From positions 54,424,792 through 54,488,791 of the forward strand of contig NC_135505.1 of NCBI RefSeq assembly GCF_052857255.1: DNA of 64,000 nt. The letters are read 5' to 3'. The position numbers and the translations under genes were made by a program. Source of the DNA: Amblyomma americanum. Taxonomy: Eukaryota > Arthropoda > Arachnida > Ixodida > Ixodidae. Under the pieces are notes generated by a model that was given only the letters and a program-made list of their open reading frames with translations, was not told the DNA's origin and did not search any database. Of the stretch, positions 1-12,502 are shown in pieces. Positions within the stretch are counted from its first letter, which is position 1; every line of letters begins with the position of its first letter.

Positions 1-1842
1 CATTTGGTTTCACTTTGTGAGGAATTCTTATTTGTTGCTTTTTTCTTTCAGTGATTCCGATTTATTCCTGCGCTTGCAGTAGTCCTTCAGTTGTTAGTAT
101 ACCATACACGATTTTCATTTTGTACAGTCTTGAGTTTTGCGGTAATATCTGTAAATTTTTTGCTACTTCTGGTTTAACGCACCCGAATTGAGGACGACAG
201 GAATAAAATCAAATTGGCCTAAGTATAATACTACCCAAAGAAGGTGTCTGGCAAGTGTATGGATTACCAAATTTTTTTGAAATTGGCAGAGGCGTAGCGC
301 ACGGTTAAATTTACTCGACAGGAGTCTAGTAGCTTATCGCAAGCTAAAGTTATCATAATGGTGCATGCTGGTGGTTTGAAAAGCAAGAATTTCGGAAAAA
401 CAAAGCGTTTAAGGTATAGCCTGCACACATCAGCTGTGCAAAAGCGCAACTCCGCTCGTGGCAAGAACTTTAAGACATGGCATCACGATCGTAGCCGCCA
501 ACATATACACTCATGAATAAACTCACACAATAATATGTGACACATGGAGAACTCAGCATTGCCATCATTTTTTCTTTGACTGTACTAAAACAGACGATAT
601 ATTTGAGTGTTGAAAGGGTACTGAGGCTTCCCTCTCAACCAATGGTCCGTTTTGTGTTCTCAAGAATATTCCTCCCATGTCTTTACCATTAATCCCACGT
701 ACACTAGCGCTGATCGTACATATAAGTGGTCCTTCGTGTTATATTCTACGAGGCCCTACTCACGAGACCTCGGTATCGACAAAATGAAATGCGTGCCGAA
801 TTCGCAGCCAACCGCTCATTGACGTCAGCGTTGTGGTCATAAAGTCCGCATAATCACGCCGCACCGACTAGAGCCAAACATATCACCCTATATCAGAGAA
901 CGTCTAAAGGAGAGGTCACTTTAAAGCCAAACAAATATTCTCTACCAAAAACAGTGCTAAAAATGCCGTACCCGCTACGGGGATCTAACACAAAATGCTG
1001 AGCCCCAGCGCGATTCGACGATGCTCCAAGACAACAACCCCACGCAGTGAAGCCACGATGTCACAGCCGTGCCACGGTCCCCGTATTTAGCGAAGCCGTG
1101 ACCCGAATCGAATAACCTCTCTCGGTATATGTCATTAAAGACCGCAAGGTTAGCGCCTTTGTACACGCGGAACAAAAACACTCTGTCAACAGTGAACCCG
1201 CCCGTACTGAGATATAGACAAGAAGAAATGAGATGGCCTGCAGATCTGTGCAACTGGCGGCCACTTTATACACTCTTAAAAGCGATTCATTGCTAAGACA
1301 ACAATCAACGAACTTATCATACCCATGACCTTTTAGATCTCAAGGATTGCTCCGGGATGTTGTTCTCGGCGTGGGTTGCACGACTTAGCACAAGGCAATG
1401 CGGTTCGTTCCTCCTGGTCGACAGCATGGATAACCACAGGGCTCTCAGTGTGATTGGTGAAACCGAATGCTGAAACGAGAGCGCCGAGCGAATTCTAAAA
1501 TATGTGGAAAAAATATTGGGAAGGACAAATAATGTTTAGTACACCTGAAGTAGAGATAAAGGAATATGAAATGAACTAGAAGCTACTTACAGGAACGGAA
1601 GTCTAACCAGTTACGCTCTCCTGACCACACCTGGTAAATGATAGCTTAGGATGCCATGCTGGAGAAGTGACATAGGTTAAAATTTAGAGGGTGTAGGATT
1701 AGAAAGGCTCATTTTTCACTCATCTAACCCGTGGCTAGACGGGAAAGGACATTTCTTCCGTGCTGTGCGGCACCTGTGATTAGGAGAATTTTACATAAAA
1801 ATTGAGCGCTTGCCGGGTACCATCCACGAATTCACTTGAATA
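1..1842. other. Unclassified AT-rich intergenic DNA
   Basis: No reading frame longer than about 90 codons and no recognisable domain on either strand. No SINE boxes, tandem repeat or obvious terminal repeat was seen. The stretch ends where a Gypsy integrase fragment begins. Confidence 0.5.
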
Positions 1843-1849
1843 CTAAAAG

Positions 1850-2090
1850 AGGGAGACCGCGTATAGAGGCGAAAGCGGACACGCTGAATTTATGACATAT
1901 GCGGGCCAGATATGAAGGAGCGCAGATATATCGGAATGAAGAGAAGCCGCTTGAGGCCATTCGGGAGGCAGTTGCGGCGGTAAAGAAGCTCTTCTCGGGT
2001 GGCGAAGTTGTGGGACTGACGAAGGAGAGCACGGGAAGGAGGTCGAGACGATTGGCCAGATAGGAGATCTAAGAAGCAAGTGATCCATGG
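1850..2090 (-). pseudogene. Gypsy integrase N-terminal fragment (degenerate)
   Basis: Translated on the minus strand, with frame changes, this matches the stretch just before the integrase zinc finger in the better Gypsy copy at 24584-27382. Shared landmarks are a QxHxFAxR stretch, LLYRRN, LPxG and an IPxxLR stretch. In the family this region links RNase H to the HHCC finger. No zinc ligands are preserved and the frame is not open. It is part of the same decayed element as the protease fragment (2180-2300) and gag fragment (2905-3140); reverse transcriptase and RNase H are missing between protease and this piece, so an internal deletion is inferred. Confidence 0.6.
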
Positions 2091-2174
2091 GTCTTTGCTT
2101 TGCTAGGAAGCCATATCAGCGGACTCAAACGTCATTGAAGGTAGGGCGGCGTAGGCGGCTTACAGTTGAATGTC

Positions 2175-2305
2175 CTGAGCGCTGGCGGTGCAGCGAGCGA
2201 CAGCAGGAAGGGGCGCCGTTACTTTTTTGAGTCTACGACAGAGCGTGTGACTGAGAACAGAAACGGCTGCGCCAGAGTCATCAACTGCTTCGACGGCGAC
2301 TTCCT
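2175..2305 (-). pseudogene. Gypsy aspartic protease fragment (degenerate)
   Basis: On the minus strand the sequence reads VDDSGAAVSVLS followed by LCRRLKKVTAPL. It aligns with [11 protein letters not shown] and the following KLRKVTTPL of the Gypsy copy at 24584-27382. The catalytic D-T-G triad has become D-S-G, which some retroviral-type proteases do carry, but the frame closes soon afterwards. Order on the strand (gag, protease, integrase) agrees with a single decayed Ty3/Gypsy copy of the same family as the element at 23.7-28.9 kb. Confidence 0.7.
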
Positions 2306-2379
2306 CAGCGAACAGGGTGATAATATTGGTAGATTGAAAACTAAACTTTTTGACAGATTTGCCTGTCTGGTTGGGTTTG

Positions 2380-2908
2380 AAGACTTATAATAAAGTGTAC
2401 AACTCCAACCAAAAATTTTAACTTCAACCCTACGTTTCGAAGCCGACTCGGCTCCTTCATCAGGGGTGACTGAGGGCAGTAGCTAGCGTCTTTTAAGTAT
2501 GGAGGGGAGGGGGGTCAAAGGAACGACAGCTGTGACGCGAAAGGCGCGGGGAGGGGGGTTTAAGCTGTTAGTCACGCTGGCGCATTGCAGGGAGGTGTTG
2601 AATGGCGACTTTTTTTTCGTTGAGTTCAAGAGCGAAGGCCCTGGACGTATACAGGGGGCAGGTTTCCTTTGTGGGGTTGATATTGTTCGGGGTGGTTTGG
2701 ATATGCCAGGATTCCAGGAGGAGCCTTTTGTGGTAATTTGTTTTGGTTTGGAGGATGCGGGTTTCTTCGAAGTTGATTCTATGGAGTCCTCGGAATGTTG
2801 GAGTCCTCGGAATGTTCGGCTACTGGATTGCGTTCTCGCGAATTTGCGGACGACGTTTTTTTGTTGTCTAATTATTTCTTTGAAATTTTTGGTTTCGCCG
2901 ATGTAGCT
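2380..2908 (-). mobile_element. 5'-truncated Penelope-like element (GIY-YIG end)
   Basis: The minus strand reads YIGETKNFKEIIRQQ near 2905, then an R-rich helix region and KRLLLESWHIQTT near 2730-2690. This is the pattern of the C-terminal GIY-YIG endonuclease of Penelope-like elements: the YIG half, then the E-containing helix. The GIY half and the whole reverse transcriptase are absent, as expected for 5' truncation during target-primed reverse transcription. The left junction cuts into the Gypsy gag frame at about 2905. The 3' part holds a hammerhead-like core (2434-2463) and a TTATTATAAG end near 2390. Confidence 0.75.
2434..2463 (-). ncRNA. Hammerhead-ribozyme-like core in PLE 3' region
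   Basis: The minus strand shows CTGATGA, then a stem-loop with a GGAGCCG/CGGCTTC stem and a short loop, then GAAAC. This is the conserved arrangement of the hammerhead core (CUGAUGA, stem II, GAAA). Hammerhead motifs are known in the terminal regions of Penelope-like elements. I could not find a downstream strand that closes stem I and supplies the UH cleavage site, so this copy may be incomplete or inactive. Confidence 0.6.
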
Positions 2909-3140
2909 TGCGTCGCGCTGCTAGACGGCCACAGACTTCTGTCAGACTGGTTTTTATAGCTGCCCTGCTTGAGATGTCAGTCTTGTGGTTTCGAAAGCAT
3001 AGAGCGGCTACGTCGCTCAAATAAAAGATAACGTTGGTGAGCTTGGCGCTATCGTCCCACCAATTTCATGCGCTATGAGTTCATAGGAGGTCAACCGATC
3101 CTCCACATCCGTGTCATCTGTGCTACTGCAGATGGCCGGG
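2905..3140 (-). pseudogene. Gypsy gag N-terminal fragment
   Basis: The minus strand reads STDDTDVEDRLTSYE, then, after a frame change, DDSAKLTNVIFYLSD, then CFRNHKTD. It aligns with the gag N-terminus of the 28.6 kb Gypsy element (TDDQDVDDWLASYE, DDSVKLSNVLFYL, WFRNHEAD). The gag frame is interrupted at about 2905 by the truncated PLE. Together with the protease and integrase fragments downstream on the same strand this marks one old Gypsy insertion. Confidence 0.7.
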
Positions 3141-5099
3141 TCACGCTGCCTCGCGGCGCCGGAACAGAAGACAGCCGACGGAAGCGGCGAAGCGGTTTGG
3201 GTGAAGGTCTGAGGCATGGCTGAGGCGGTAGGCAATGCGCGGGAGCGAAGCTCCAGGGCTAGAAGATCGCTGGCAGCTCCACATCTTGTAATAAGGAACG
3301 TCTTACAAAGCACAACGTCGCGAACAACCAGCGGAACTGCCCAGGCACAGACCAGAGGCAGCGGTCAGTCGAGAGCGCGCACGAGGGACGGAGCGTTCTG
3401 CACTTCTCATCGTCTTCTTTGTTAAGCGCCAGCCTCTGAAGATTCCAAAGCCGAAGACCAGTCTTACACCGCGAATATTCAATATTTTTATACATGTCTA
3501 CAATTACGCTACAAACAAGAAATTCGGGACGAAGTATTAACTCTCTCTGAACTAGCTAAGCTATAGCTGCTAGTGCCGACATACCCACAACGCCATCTAA
3601 GGCACTACACCATTCACACAGCACGAACTATGGGCAGCAGATCCTTAGATATTGACTTCCAGCATTACTCAACCGTCTCATTGATGCAGGCACTGATATT
3701 AATCGAAAGAGCAAGCTTGACCTCCGTGTGTTATCGCTCAGTTATAGTCACATTTAGTTTATGGTTCGTTTTATGGCTTTATGCAGAGCCTTGGATATGT
3801 GTTTGGCTAAAATGAAATGCCTAGTTTGGGCAAACATTGTCTAGTAGGTAAAGATTATGTCATCACCGTACGTGTTAATTTTTTGTGCCCTGCCTCTGTT
3901 TTTACATTTATGTTTACGAACATTCACATTTTTTTCATCTAAGTTTACAGCCAATGTGATGCTACAGTGTTGTAAAGGGCTATTATGTATGTATACAAAT
4001 TGCTTTCCTTGCCCAGAATATTGTATTCTTATTTGTTTCATGTCTAATACTGCGCTAATTAACTTGGAGTGTGTTATAAATGCAGTACTATTTTGCTATG
4101 TAATGTCAAATGCACGTAAGGTTTATGTACCTTTGTTTTATATCGCCAATAGTGTCATTGTTGCAGAAAGTTGAGGGTCTCGCGAGCTTGTTAAGATGCG
4201 GCTATTTTTCCTGAAGCCCGCTGCTCTTTTAAGCGAAAATAAAATGAAAAAATTAAAATGAAAGAGATGAAGCTGTCTGTCAGTCCCATCGCGGGGTCAG
4301 TCTGCGAGGTCTGATCGCTCTGAACACTTCCCGCAAAGCTGCGCACACAAGGAGACCTCAAATGTCGTGAAGTGATGAAATTTTAATCGGAAGTTGTAGC
4401 CATAATTTCAGGCTCCCTGTTTCAGCAGAGCAGCTTCTTGGCAATGCTCACACGCATCTCATACGCAAAAAAGTCCAAGGAATGGTGTTGTGGTTCAACC
4501 GTGCCTCCTTGAGAGAATTTTTTCGAGATAACATTCGCGATAAGCTCTGCATGCAGCCGCTCCGACAAAGTGCTACCAACAGAGTACACTTCATGTGGTC
4601 AGCTTGAAATTCTACCTCATCACAGCAGCGACCCTCTGCGCTGCGAGCTTTTCATCTTGTGGGAAACAATAGAAGATGACACAGTTGTGGTAGTAGTTGT
4701 TCGTGCACCCAAAAGCAAAACAATACCTCGTGTTTAACCGGGAGCTCGAACTCAGCTTACACGTTATGTACGTCCACAACGCACGCAACACGAGGAACAA
4801 CGCACGAAGCGCAAGAAACAACGCTTGCTGAAGAAAGCTCGCTCGGGTGGCTCGAAGTATCCCCGGCTACTCAACGTGACGTCACCTTGGCCGACATGGA
4901 CGACGTTTTCCTCTCCTCTGTTCTCCCCTGCGCTGGCGCCGGACGCGGGAGATTTGACCGCCGTCCTTTCAATTGGTGGCTGCGCCAGGTTTTCAGCCAA
5001 AAGCGAGCTGCAATGCAGGTCCATACCTTCTTGCCCGTAAAGCTGTTTGAGAGGTGTGTGCTTCTATAGCTTTGTGATGACTCGAGCGGCTTCACGGTT
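3141..5099. other. Unclassified intergenic DNA
   Basis: Mixed GC-rich (3150-3430, 4600-5040) and AT-rich (3850-4250) stretches. Short open frames overlap on both strands with no recognisable domain. No repeat boundary could be set with confidence. Confidence 0.4.
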
Positions 5100-6370
5100 C
5101 AGCTGATTAATTTTATCGACTGTTGGACCGTGGATATTGTGGCCATAAGTTGTGCGGGAGCCAAAAGAGCTGCAATTAGAAGGTGGGTCTGCATTTTCAA
5201 GTGCCCTATTGGAAACGTTGAGGACCTATGAATATGCTAATGAGGCACTGGAGAGGTTTGTAGTGGCAGTTTATTGTGCTGTATGTTGGTGTAGAGAGAC
5301 ACTACATCAAGGGTAACCGAAAAGGCCCCTTCTGGAGCGGTAAATTGAGATGATTCTTTCAGGAAGATTAGTGTCAAGAATGTAACATGTTTGCTAGAGA
5401 GGGATGTGCTTGATGAGAGAATCAGTGTAGCTGGAGATCAATTCTGTGAGTGTGCCAATGCCAGAACCTATCGGTCGACCCGGATTATTTTATTCGTGTA
5501 TTTTTGGTAGCATGTAGCGCTTTACTTATTCGTGAAGGTAACTAACCTTCATCTGTAAGTTGTTTTAAGGTTTCTGCTATGATTTTTCGGCGTTCAGTGG
5601 GGGGACCTCATGACAGTAACCTATAGAAATTGGAGATGAGCTGACGATATCTCTTCCAGATGCACTTTTCATCGTCTGTAGTTACTATGCCGCCTCCTAT
5701 GTGATGATATCCTTTCGTTTGCTGAGTGATTCTAAGGCACTCCGTTCTTCTTTTGAAAGGTTTGGTGGTGCAGGTTTATGTATCTCGAAATCTTGAATGA
5801 TGTCTCGCTATATTGCTTTTATATACATGTCCAGATTCTGATCCCTGCCGGATCTTTGTGTCCAATGTTCTCGGGAAGAGGGGAATGAGTTACAGTTTTG
5901 TTTCGGCTTATCGGAGTATTCCCGGATTCTCAGATTTCGAGAAAAGTTGTCGAGATCCTTGAGTATTTGGTATTCAGTATAGCGGCCTGTATTTGGACAT
6001 AACTTCAATCCAGGTGGCAAGACTTATTTCTCCTCCTTGGTTAGACGAGCGTCTGAGAGGTTAATAATATTCTCCTGAAGTTCTCAACCATCGTATGCTT
6101 GATTCATTGTGGTTAGGTTATTCCTTGGAGACTTATGAGTGTAGTCAGGCTGCATTATATCGTTTTATAATTGTGATTTCACTCCGTGCCCTCTTCTCTC
6201 ACCAATCTGGTTGTTAACTCGCAAGACTTTTTTGATTTTTTTAGCCCAGATTCGTGAGGTTTTGCTGGACTTGAAAAACTGAAGCTTGCCCGTCTGTATT
6301 GTAGAAATTTTAATTTTAATGTTGTGATAAACCCGTCTCTCTACACGACCCACACATGCCAACACCTCTT
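5100..6370 (-). pseudogene. Penelope-like reverse transcriptase, N-terminal half, degenerate
   Basis: Minus-strand translations in shifting frames carry PLE landmarks in order. These are a Lys-rich helix (6165-6365), IINLSDARLT and LPPGLKLCP (about 6090-6010), FSRNLRIREY (about 5940), a GRDxxLDxYI stretch (about 5830), KRKDI and FYRLL (5720-5630), a GSGIGTLTELI stretch (about 5460) and a SLHQHTAQ/LYTNI-like remnant near 5285. These correspond to the conserved N-terminal region and first RT blocks of Penelope-like enzymes. The catalytic YxDD block and the GIY-YIG domain are not seen, and there are several stops and frameshifts. It is a dead copy. Confidence 0.7.
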
Positions 6371-7440
6371 CGCAATGATCTCTGCTTATTTTAGAAAGGT
6401 TTACGGATGCGTTCAGCAGTTACTGGCTCCAAGCTAGGTTGTGGGCTTTCGAGAACTTATTCATCGACGGAGATAAAAACACGAAAGGACCATTGGGTAC
6501 CGTATTTGCTTCGAGGTATATTTTGAGGTACTTTACGTGGAGCTCATGCCTGATTCATTTGTGCATTATTTTTCTTAATTTTAAGAAGTTCAGAGAATGT
6601 ATAGCATCAGCTCACGGGGGAGTAGGCGAGTGAGTTAGGCCAGCCCGTCAATCCTATTTCACCCGCTGAGTGCAGCCGCAGCGTCGCCTGAGGCCATATC
6701 TTGGCGGTGGAGTAGCAAGGCCTTCCGCACGGTTGTTAGCAATTACAGGCGTTTGTTCACGTCCTTCACTGGTTTGAACCGGAGTTTTTGCGGGAGTTGT
6801 TGATGGACTGACATTTGAACTTTTGAACTGGAGGTCGTCGGGGCGGAATCCAGTCACGCTTCCCTGGGTTCGCAGAGATTGTTTTTTGGCCTGGATTTTG
6901 GCGAAGTGGAGTATAGCCAGATGGTGGCACCAGGCAATCAACTTGGCGGGTGACGGTGCCGAATTCAATGGCGCTTCTTGAGGTTTGCTGGCTTCGATTT
7001 TTTGTCAGGATTTTGGCATAGCTGAGAGACTGACATGGTGGTCTATATTGTTAGGTGGTTGCTGTTGTGCTGATGAAGATGGTCTAGGAGCGGTGTGCGA
7101 GCTTTTCGGAAACTTGGACCCCATCCGTCCCTTATAATGTAAGTCTGATGCTATCCGAGTACTTGCGCTTTCCGCTGGGACCGTCCATTGGAAGATTCAT
7201 GCGTCAGGCCTCTGACCGTCATCCCTATCTCGTGTCTCCGCGATGGTTGGGAAACAGTGACTTGTTAGAGTGTTCGTTTTGTTCAGGTCACTGACCGCTC
7301 CGGCATAGGTTGGAGGCACTGGTGCGCTGTTATCCGAGGTGGGTGTTATTCCTCACCTCTTTCATTTCATTCCTTCATTCTGCCTGCTATCCTTTATTTC
7401 CGCTGCCCCAGCTCTGGTTCTTCCGTATCGATGGCAGATG
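6371..7440 (-). other. Possible upstream ORF remnant of the PLE
   Basis: A 104-codon frame at 6654-6968 (-) is Ser/Thr/Pro-rich with an Arg-rich end (YGLRRRCG), like a disordered nucleic-acid-binding segment. It lies between the SGNH-like fragment and the PLE reverse transcriptase on the same strand. No domain could be named. The stretch 7000-7340 has multiple stops in every frame. Confidence 0.3.
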
Positions 7441-7446
7441 CTGGGG

Positions 7447-7955
7447 CTAGCAAAAATCTTTTCCTTCCTTTTTGCTATTATTTTTAATAAAACCACTACT
7501 ACCACCACCGTGGTGGGAAGGTAGTCCAGCCATGGGAACATGTTGTGCCGCCGAATTGTAAGCTGAAGATTGTGGATATTCTATCATAGTATGGAGATCA
7601 ACACCCCCATCACTTAAATGAATCCCATCCGCGGCCAGGACCAGACGACTGGAATGTCTCCAGTGAATGGTGTAAATGGAGCACATAATTATTTTTGCGC
7701 ATAGGTGGGCAAGTAGCGAATTAATCCTCCCAGTTCTCCTGTTGAAGTGCTGTACCTCTCGCTAGTTGCCGAACAGTCGTCGGCGTTTGGAGGCTCGCGG
7801 AAGGACAAATGTGCCAAATAAAGCAATAATTTGAAATCGTTGGGTGCGAATAAATTCATTACTTCGACGTACCGCTGGATGATGACGTGGATATTCACGA
7901 CGTAGAGGTCGTTTCTCCCAACATAAAGTATCACGCACGTCACACTGCCGGGCAC
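7447..7955 (-). pseudogene. SGNH/GDSL-hydrolase-like fragment, degenerate
   Basis: Two consecutive minus-strand frames fit together. The first (7955-7689) has VTCVILYVGRNDL, which resembles the block with the oxyanion-hole Asn (GxND). The second (7686-7447) has ADGIHLSDGGV, which resembles the catalytic D-x-x-H block. SGNH-type esterase domains occur in ORF1-like proteins of arthropod retroelements. A stop separates the two parts and the N-terminal GDS block is not visible. Assignment rests on two short motifs, so a chance resemblance cannot be excluded. Confidence 0.45.
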
Positions 7956-8399
7956 GAAGTCTAGGTTTATGACATCGCAGATCTCTGCTCCGGGCTTTAT
8001 GATAAATGCAAGGCAGTGCCGGCTCGACGGGTCGAAGTGAGCCGAGATGTGTTTAATTTGAGTTACCTACAACTGCACTTATTGGAAAGCGGCAGGGGAA
8101 TGTCCACACGACGTTTCTTGAAGTGACGTTTCTTGAAGCAGCCATTGAAGGTAAAGTATGCTAGGATGAAACACTTACTCGACTGCTGATAACATATGTA
8201 AAGTGTTTAAGTACACTTGAAGAAACTCATTTAACAACGGTTTCGGACGGTGGACCGCCCTTCATTATTTTAAAATAATTGCGAACAGAAAGGTCCTCGT
8301 TTTCCGAGCATCGAATGCAAGTGTAAAGAAGGAAACGCTCTCTTTCTAGCAAACAGATCACGCAAGAGACAGAGAGCGACCAGACTCCCCCCTTCGACT

Positions 8400-8673
8400 G
8401 AGGGAAAAGAGGAGGATGGTCAACTGAAGAGCCGTAAAGAATGGATAAAAAGGAGGGAAGAAAAACTTAACGTGAACTAGCCCAGCTAACCCAGGATATA
8501 CAAAGCGAAAGCGAGATTGAGGTCTCCACTGACCCACGGAGCCGGTTTTGCGTCTTTCCTTTCGTGAAAATGAATGGTCTTTGCAAAGTTGTCATCGCTG
8601 ATCAACTCTAAGAACGCCGTCGGCTGACCTGTTTTGATTCGTTTTTGAGGAAATGAAATGACACAGTAACCAT
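8400..8673. repeat. SINE-tail fragment interrupted by the Harbinger insertion
   Basis: The end of this stretch (GAGGAAATGAAATGACACAG) resembles the 3' half of the second SINE type (compare 48708-48725). It continues on the other side of the transposon at 18206 with CTCACACATCTCGG and CGCCGTAAAG. The copy at 18743-18945 shows the same sequence without interruption. Confidence 0.6.
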
Positions 8674-8698
8674 GGGCGCGATTACGGATCAGTCTCAA
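8674..8698 (+). repeat. Harbinger left terminal inverted repeat
   Basis: Twenty-five bases identical to the reverse complement of 18181-18205. GTCTC words follow at 8692 and 8707, and GAGAC words at 8835, 8848 and 8878. Confidence 0.9.
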
Positions 8699-8887
8699 TC
8701 GAAATTGTCTCAAAAAGTATATCATTTGCCTCTCTCCTATTGGTCGGCGGCCATTTTGATTTTTTTCGTCACTGACTGACGTCGTAAATGGCGCAGAAGT
8801 GGTGACATTGCCCATTTAATTATGCAGGCAGATTGAGACGATTTTTTGAGACTGGAAAAAGTAGTATCAACACGTTTGAGACAGAAA

Positions 8888-10609
8888 ATGGCGGCGGTTT
8901 ATTTTGCCATACGCGGCTTTCCGCGCGAGCAACAGCGTAGGAGAGTGCACGAAGACGGTTTTGACTTGCCAGACGAGCTGTTTCGTCGCCAATTTCGACT
9001 CAGGAAGGAGACTGCACAGTGGCTGTGCGACCAACTCGCCGATGAACTGGGAGGTGCGTGGGCGAGTGCGCTGTCAGTGCAGCGACAGGTGTGCGCGCTG
9101 CGGTTCTTCGGCACCGGCGGATTTCAAGGCGCCGTGGGCAACGAGGGCAACGTTGCCATAGCCCAGCCCACTGTCAGCAAGTGTGTGCGGCGGGTGTCAG
9201 CAGCTATTGTCAGAGTGGGGTCGCGTGACGGTTGGGTGCGGTTCCCGGCGACCCCGGAAGAGAAGGCGGCGGCGAAGGAGGGCTTCCTTCGCCACGGCAG
9301 CATTCCCGGCGTCATTGGGTGTGTGGATGGCACACTTATCGCCATCAAGGCGCCACGGGGCGATGCTGCATACAAGGCCGCCTTTTGGTGTCGTAAGGGC
9401 TTCTACGCGCTCAACACAATGATAGTGAGTAGGCTTCGCTCTCCGTTTTTGACTGCATGTTCGGCCTTAAGCTCGGGCCTTGACGGCGGAAGTTCACAAC
9501 TAAGCTTGTGGTGTGCTTTCTCTCACAGGTGTGCGACTCCAACATGCGAATTATAGCTGTTGACCCCCGCTGCCCAGGATCGGACCACGACGCGTTTTCG
9601 TGGCGCTATTCGTGGCTGCGGCAGGAGATAGGGCAAGGACTGCTGTTGCAAGGTGGCGAGTTTCTTCTGGGTAAGCAATAAGAAACCCCCACCGCGGTTA
9701 CAAATTCCGTGGTGAGGCAAAAATGAAAACCGAAAGAGGTTATCGAGGCTTACTTCACCTCCAAAAGGGGTGACAACTGTGTCGGTTCGTCTGAATTATG
9801 TCTAGGAAAGAAACATCGAAATCTTACAAGGGTACATTGGGGCTTTCCATTCCCACTGATCACACATGGCCCTGTCGATAATGTATTCGCACTGCACACG
9901 GTGTCTTTGCCTGTGTACCTTGTTTCCTCATCCTTTATAAGTGTCCCTGTTTCCACAAAATAGTCAGTCGCAAGTTGTACGCTTTGTGTGTGCGTATTTG
10001 TGCCTCTTGTGGACCGGTCGTCTTCGCGTTTTTTTTTTGGACATTGCTATGAATCTGCTGCCATTGTATCAAGAGTGATGAGATTGAGGACGACAGAGGC
10101 TACGCTTAACTGCACACCATTTCTGTTATGCAGGGGACAGTGGCTACCCTTTGGAGCCCTGGCTTTTGACACCTGTGCCAGGGCATCCCAGTGTGGCGTC
10201 TCCAGAGGGGTTGTTCAACTCAGCGCATGGCTCCATGCGATGCGTTGTGGAGCGTGCCATAGGCGTGTTGAAGAGCCGCTTCCGGTGCCTGCAAAGGTAC
10301 CGGACGCTCCAATACGAGCCGGAGCGAGCGGCCCTCATAATCGGAGCATGTGCTGCGCTCCACAACCTGTGTTTGAATGACTCCTTGCCAGAAGAAGGGG
10401 ACGTAGATGCCGCTGACCCGGACGACGACGAGCCACCTCCGGCTGCAGTCCACACGCAAGGCGCTGCAAGCCGCCTTACCTACCTGCGGGGGAGAGCCGT
10501 GCGCGACGGTATTGTCGAGCATTTTCGGAGAACCCGTCTCCAGAGGTTGGCATACCTGCGCACGGTGCGTCGTCAGTTGCGGCGGCAACTCCAGCGTCGC
10601 CAGCACTGA
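8888..10609 (+). CDS. Harbinger transposase, DDE type (3 exons)
   Basis: Cut-and-paste transposase of the PIF/Harbinger (HARBI1) type, expected to act in the nucleus on the terminal repeats. Exons are 8888-9424, 9529-9670 and 10134-10609; both introns have GT-AG ends (gtgagt/cacag, gtaagc/gcag) and the phases agree. The product is 384 aa, a usual length for the family. Residues ~60-105 look like the N-terminal helix-turn-helix (QPTVSKCVRRV). The catalytic triad is visible: D147 (GCVDGT), D228 (GDSGYP) and E266 (VERAIGVLKSRF). The C-terminus is Arg-rich. The start is the ATG in context AAAATGG; an in-frame TTG upstream at 8846 is not credible. No stop or frameshift, so the protein may be functional. 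Confidence 0.9.
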
Positions 10610-10802
10610 GCCCATCGACACCACCTCGCAGGGTAGCTGTCCAAGGTGTTCATTTGTGCAACACAGCAGCCACGGCTACTGTTGGCAGCGTCATCCCCTC
10701 GTGTCAGTGTACGTTTGTGTGTGAGCAACTCTGCATCGTGCCCCTAGCCGCAGCCCGCAAAGTGCCGACTTTTATTTCTTTGTTTCGTGTGTGTGCCTAC
10801 AA

Positions 10803-11904
<1,102 letters not shown>

Positions 11905-11939
11905 TAAGTGGGTGAATAAAAAGTATACTGTGAAACAAA

Positions 11940-12502
11940 GCACCGAATGTTTGTGATGCTTATTGAAATGAGGAAGTCCCATTGAAGCAATTTTTTTGAT
12001 CAATATGCATTCAAGGGCTGAAATGATTGCGATGGACATATTGTAGTACAAGAGACATCAAGTGCTCATTGTTGGTATTTCAGTTAAATTTAAAAGGTGT
12101 GCTTGCACCCTGTAATTTAGGAATAAATAAAAAAGACACAACCGAAGAGGACAACACACCTCATAGCGCATCCCCTACCGTGATGACATCAGTGGGCAGA
12201 AGGGCCATCCTTCAAGCTTACCCAGTCTGCCTACTAGCGTCATCAAGTTAGGGGACGCGCAGTGAGGTGTGTTGTCCCCTTTGGTTATGACCTACTGCGA
12301 GGAGGACTTTTTTATTTATTCCTAAATTACAGGGTGCAAGCACACCTTTAAAATTTAACTGAAATACCAACAAAGAGCACTTGACCTCTCTTGCACTACG
12401 ATATGTCCATCGAAATCATTTCAGAGTTCCTTTCAGCATGCACTTTTATTTTTTTTACCAGCATTTATCACAAGTGTTTTTATTTGAACAGATAGGTGCA
12501 AA
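11940..12502. repeat. Large imperfect palindrome (fold-back)
   Basis: Two arms of roughly 275 bp are inverted copies around a centre near 12221. The match is strongest at 12030-12210 versus 12232-12412: for example TTTAGGAATAAAT at 12117 and its complement at 12313, GTGTGCTTGCACCCTG, and ACAACACACCTCA. Outer parts are more diverged. It lies just after the (TG)n tract. It could be a fold-back element or a hairpin formed during repair; no target duplication was found. Confidence 0.8.

Noticed and set aside
8846..8887. N-terminal extension of the transposase
   Set aside because: It would start at TTG; the ATG at 8888 has good context and family-like length.
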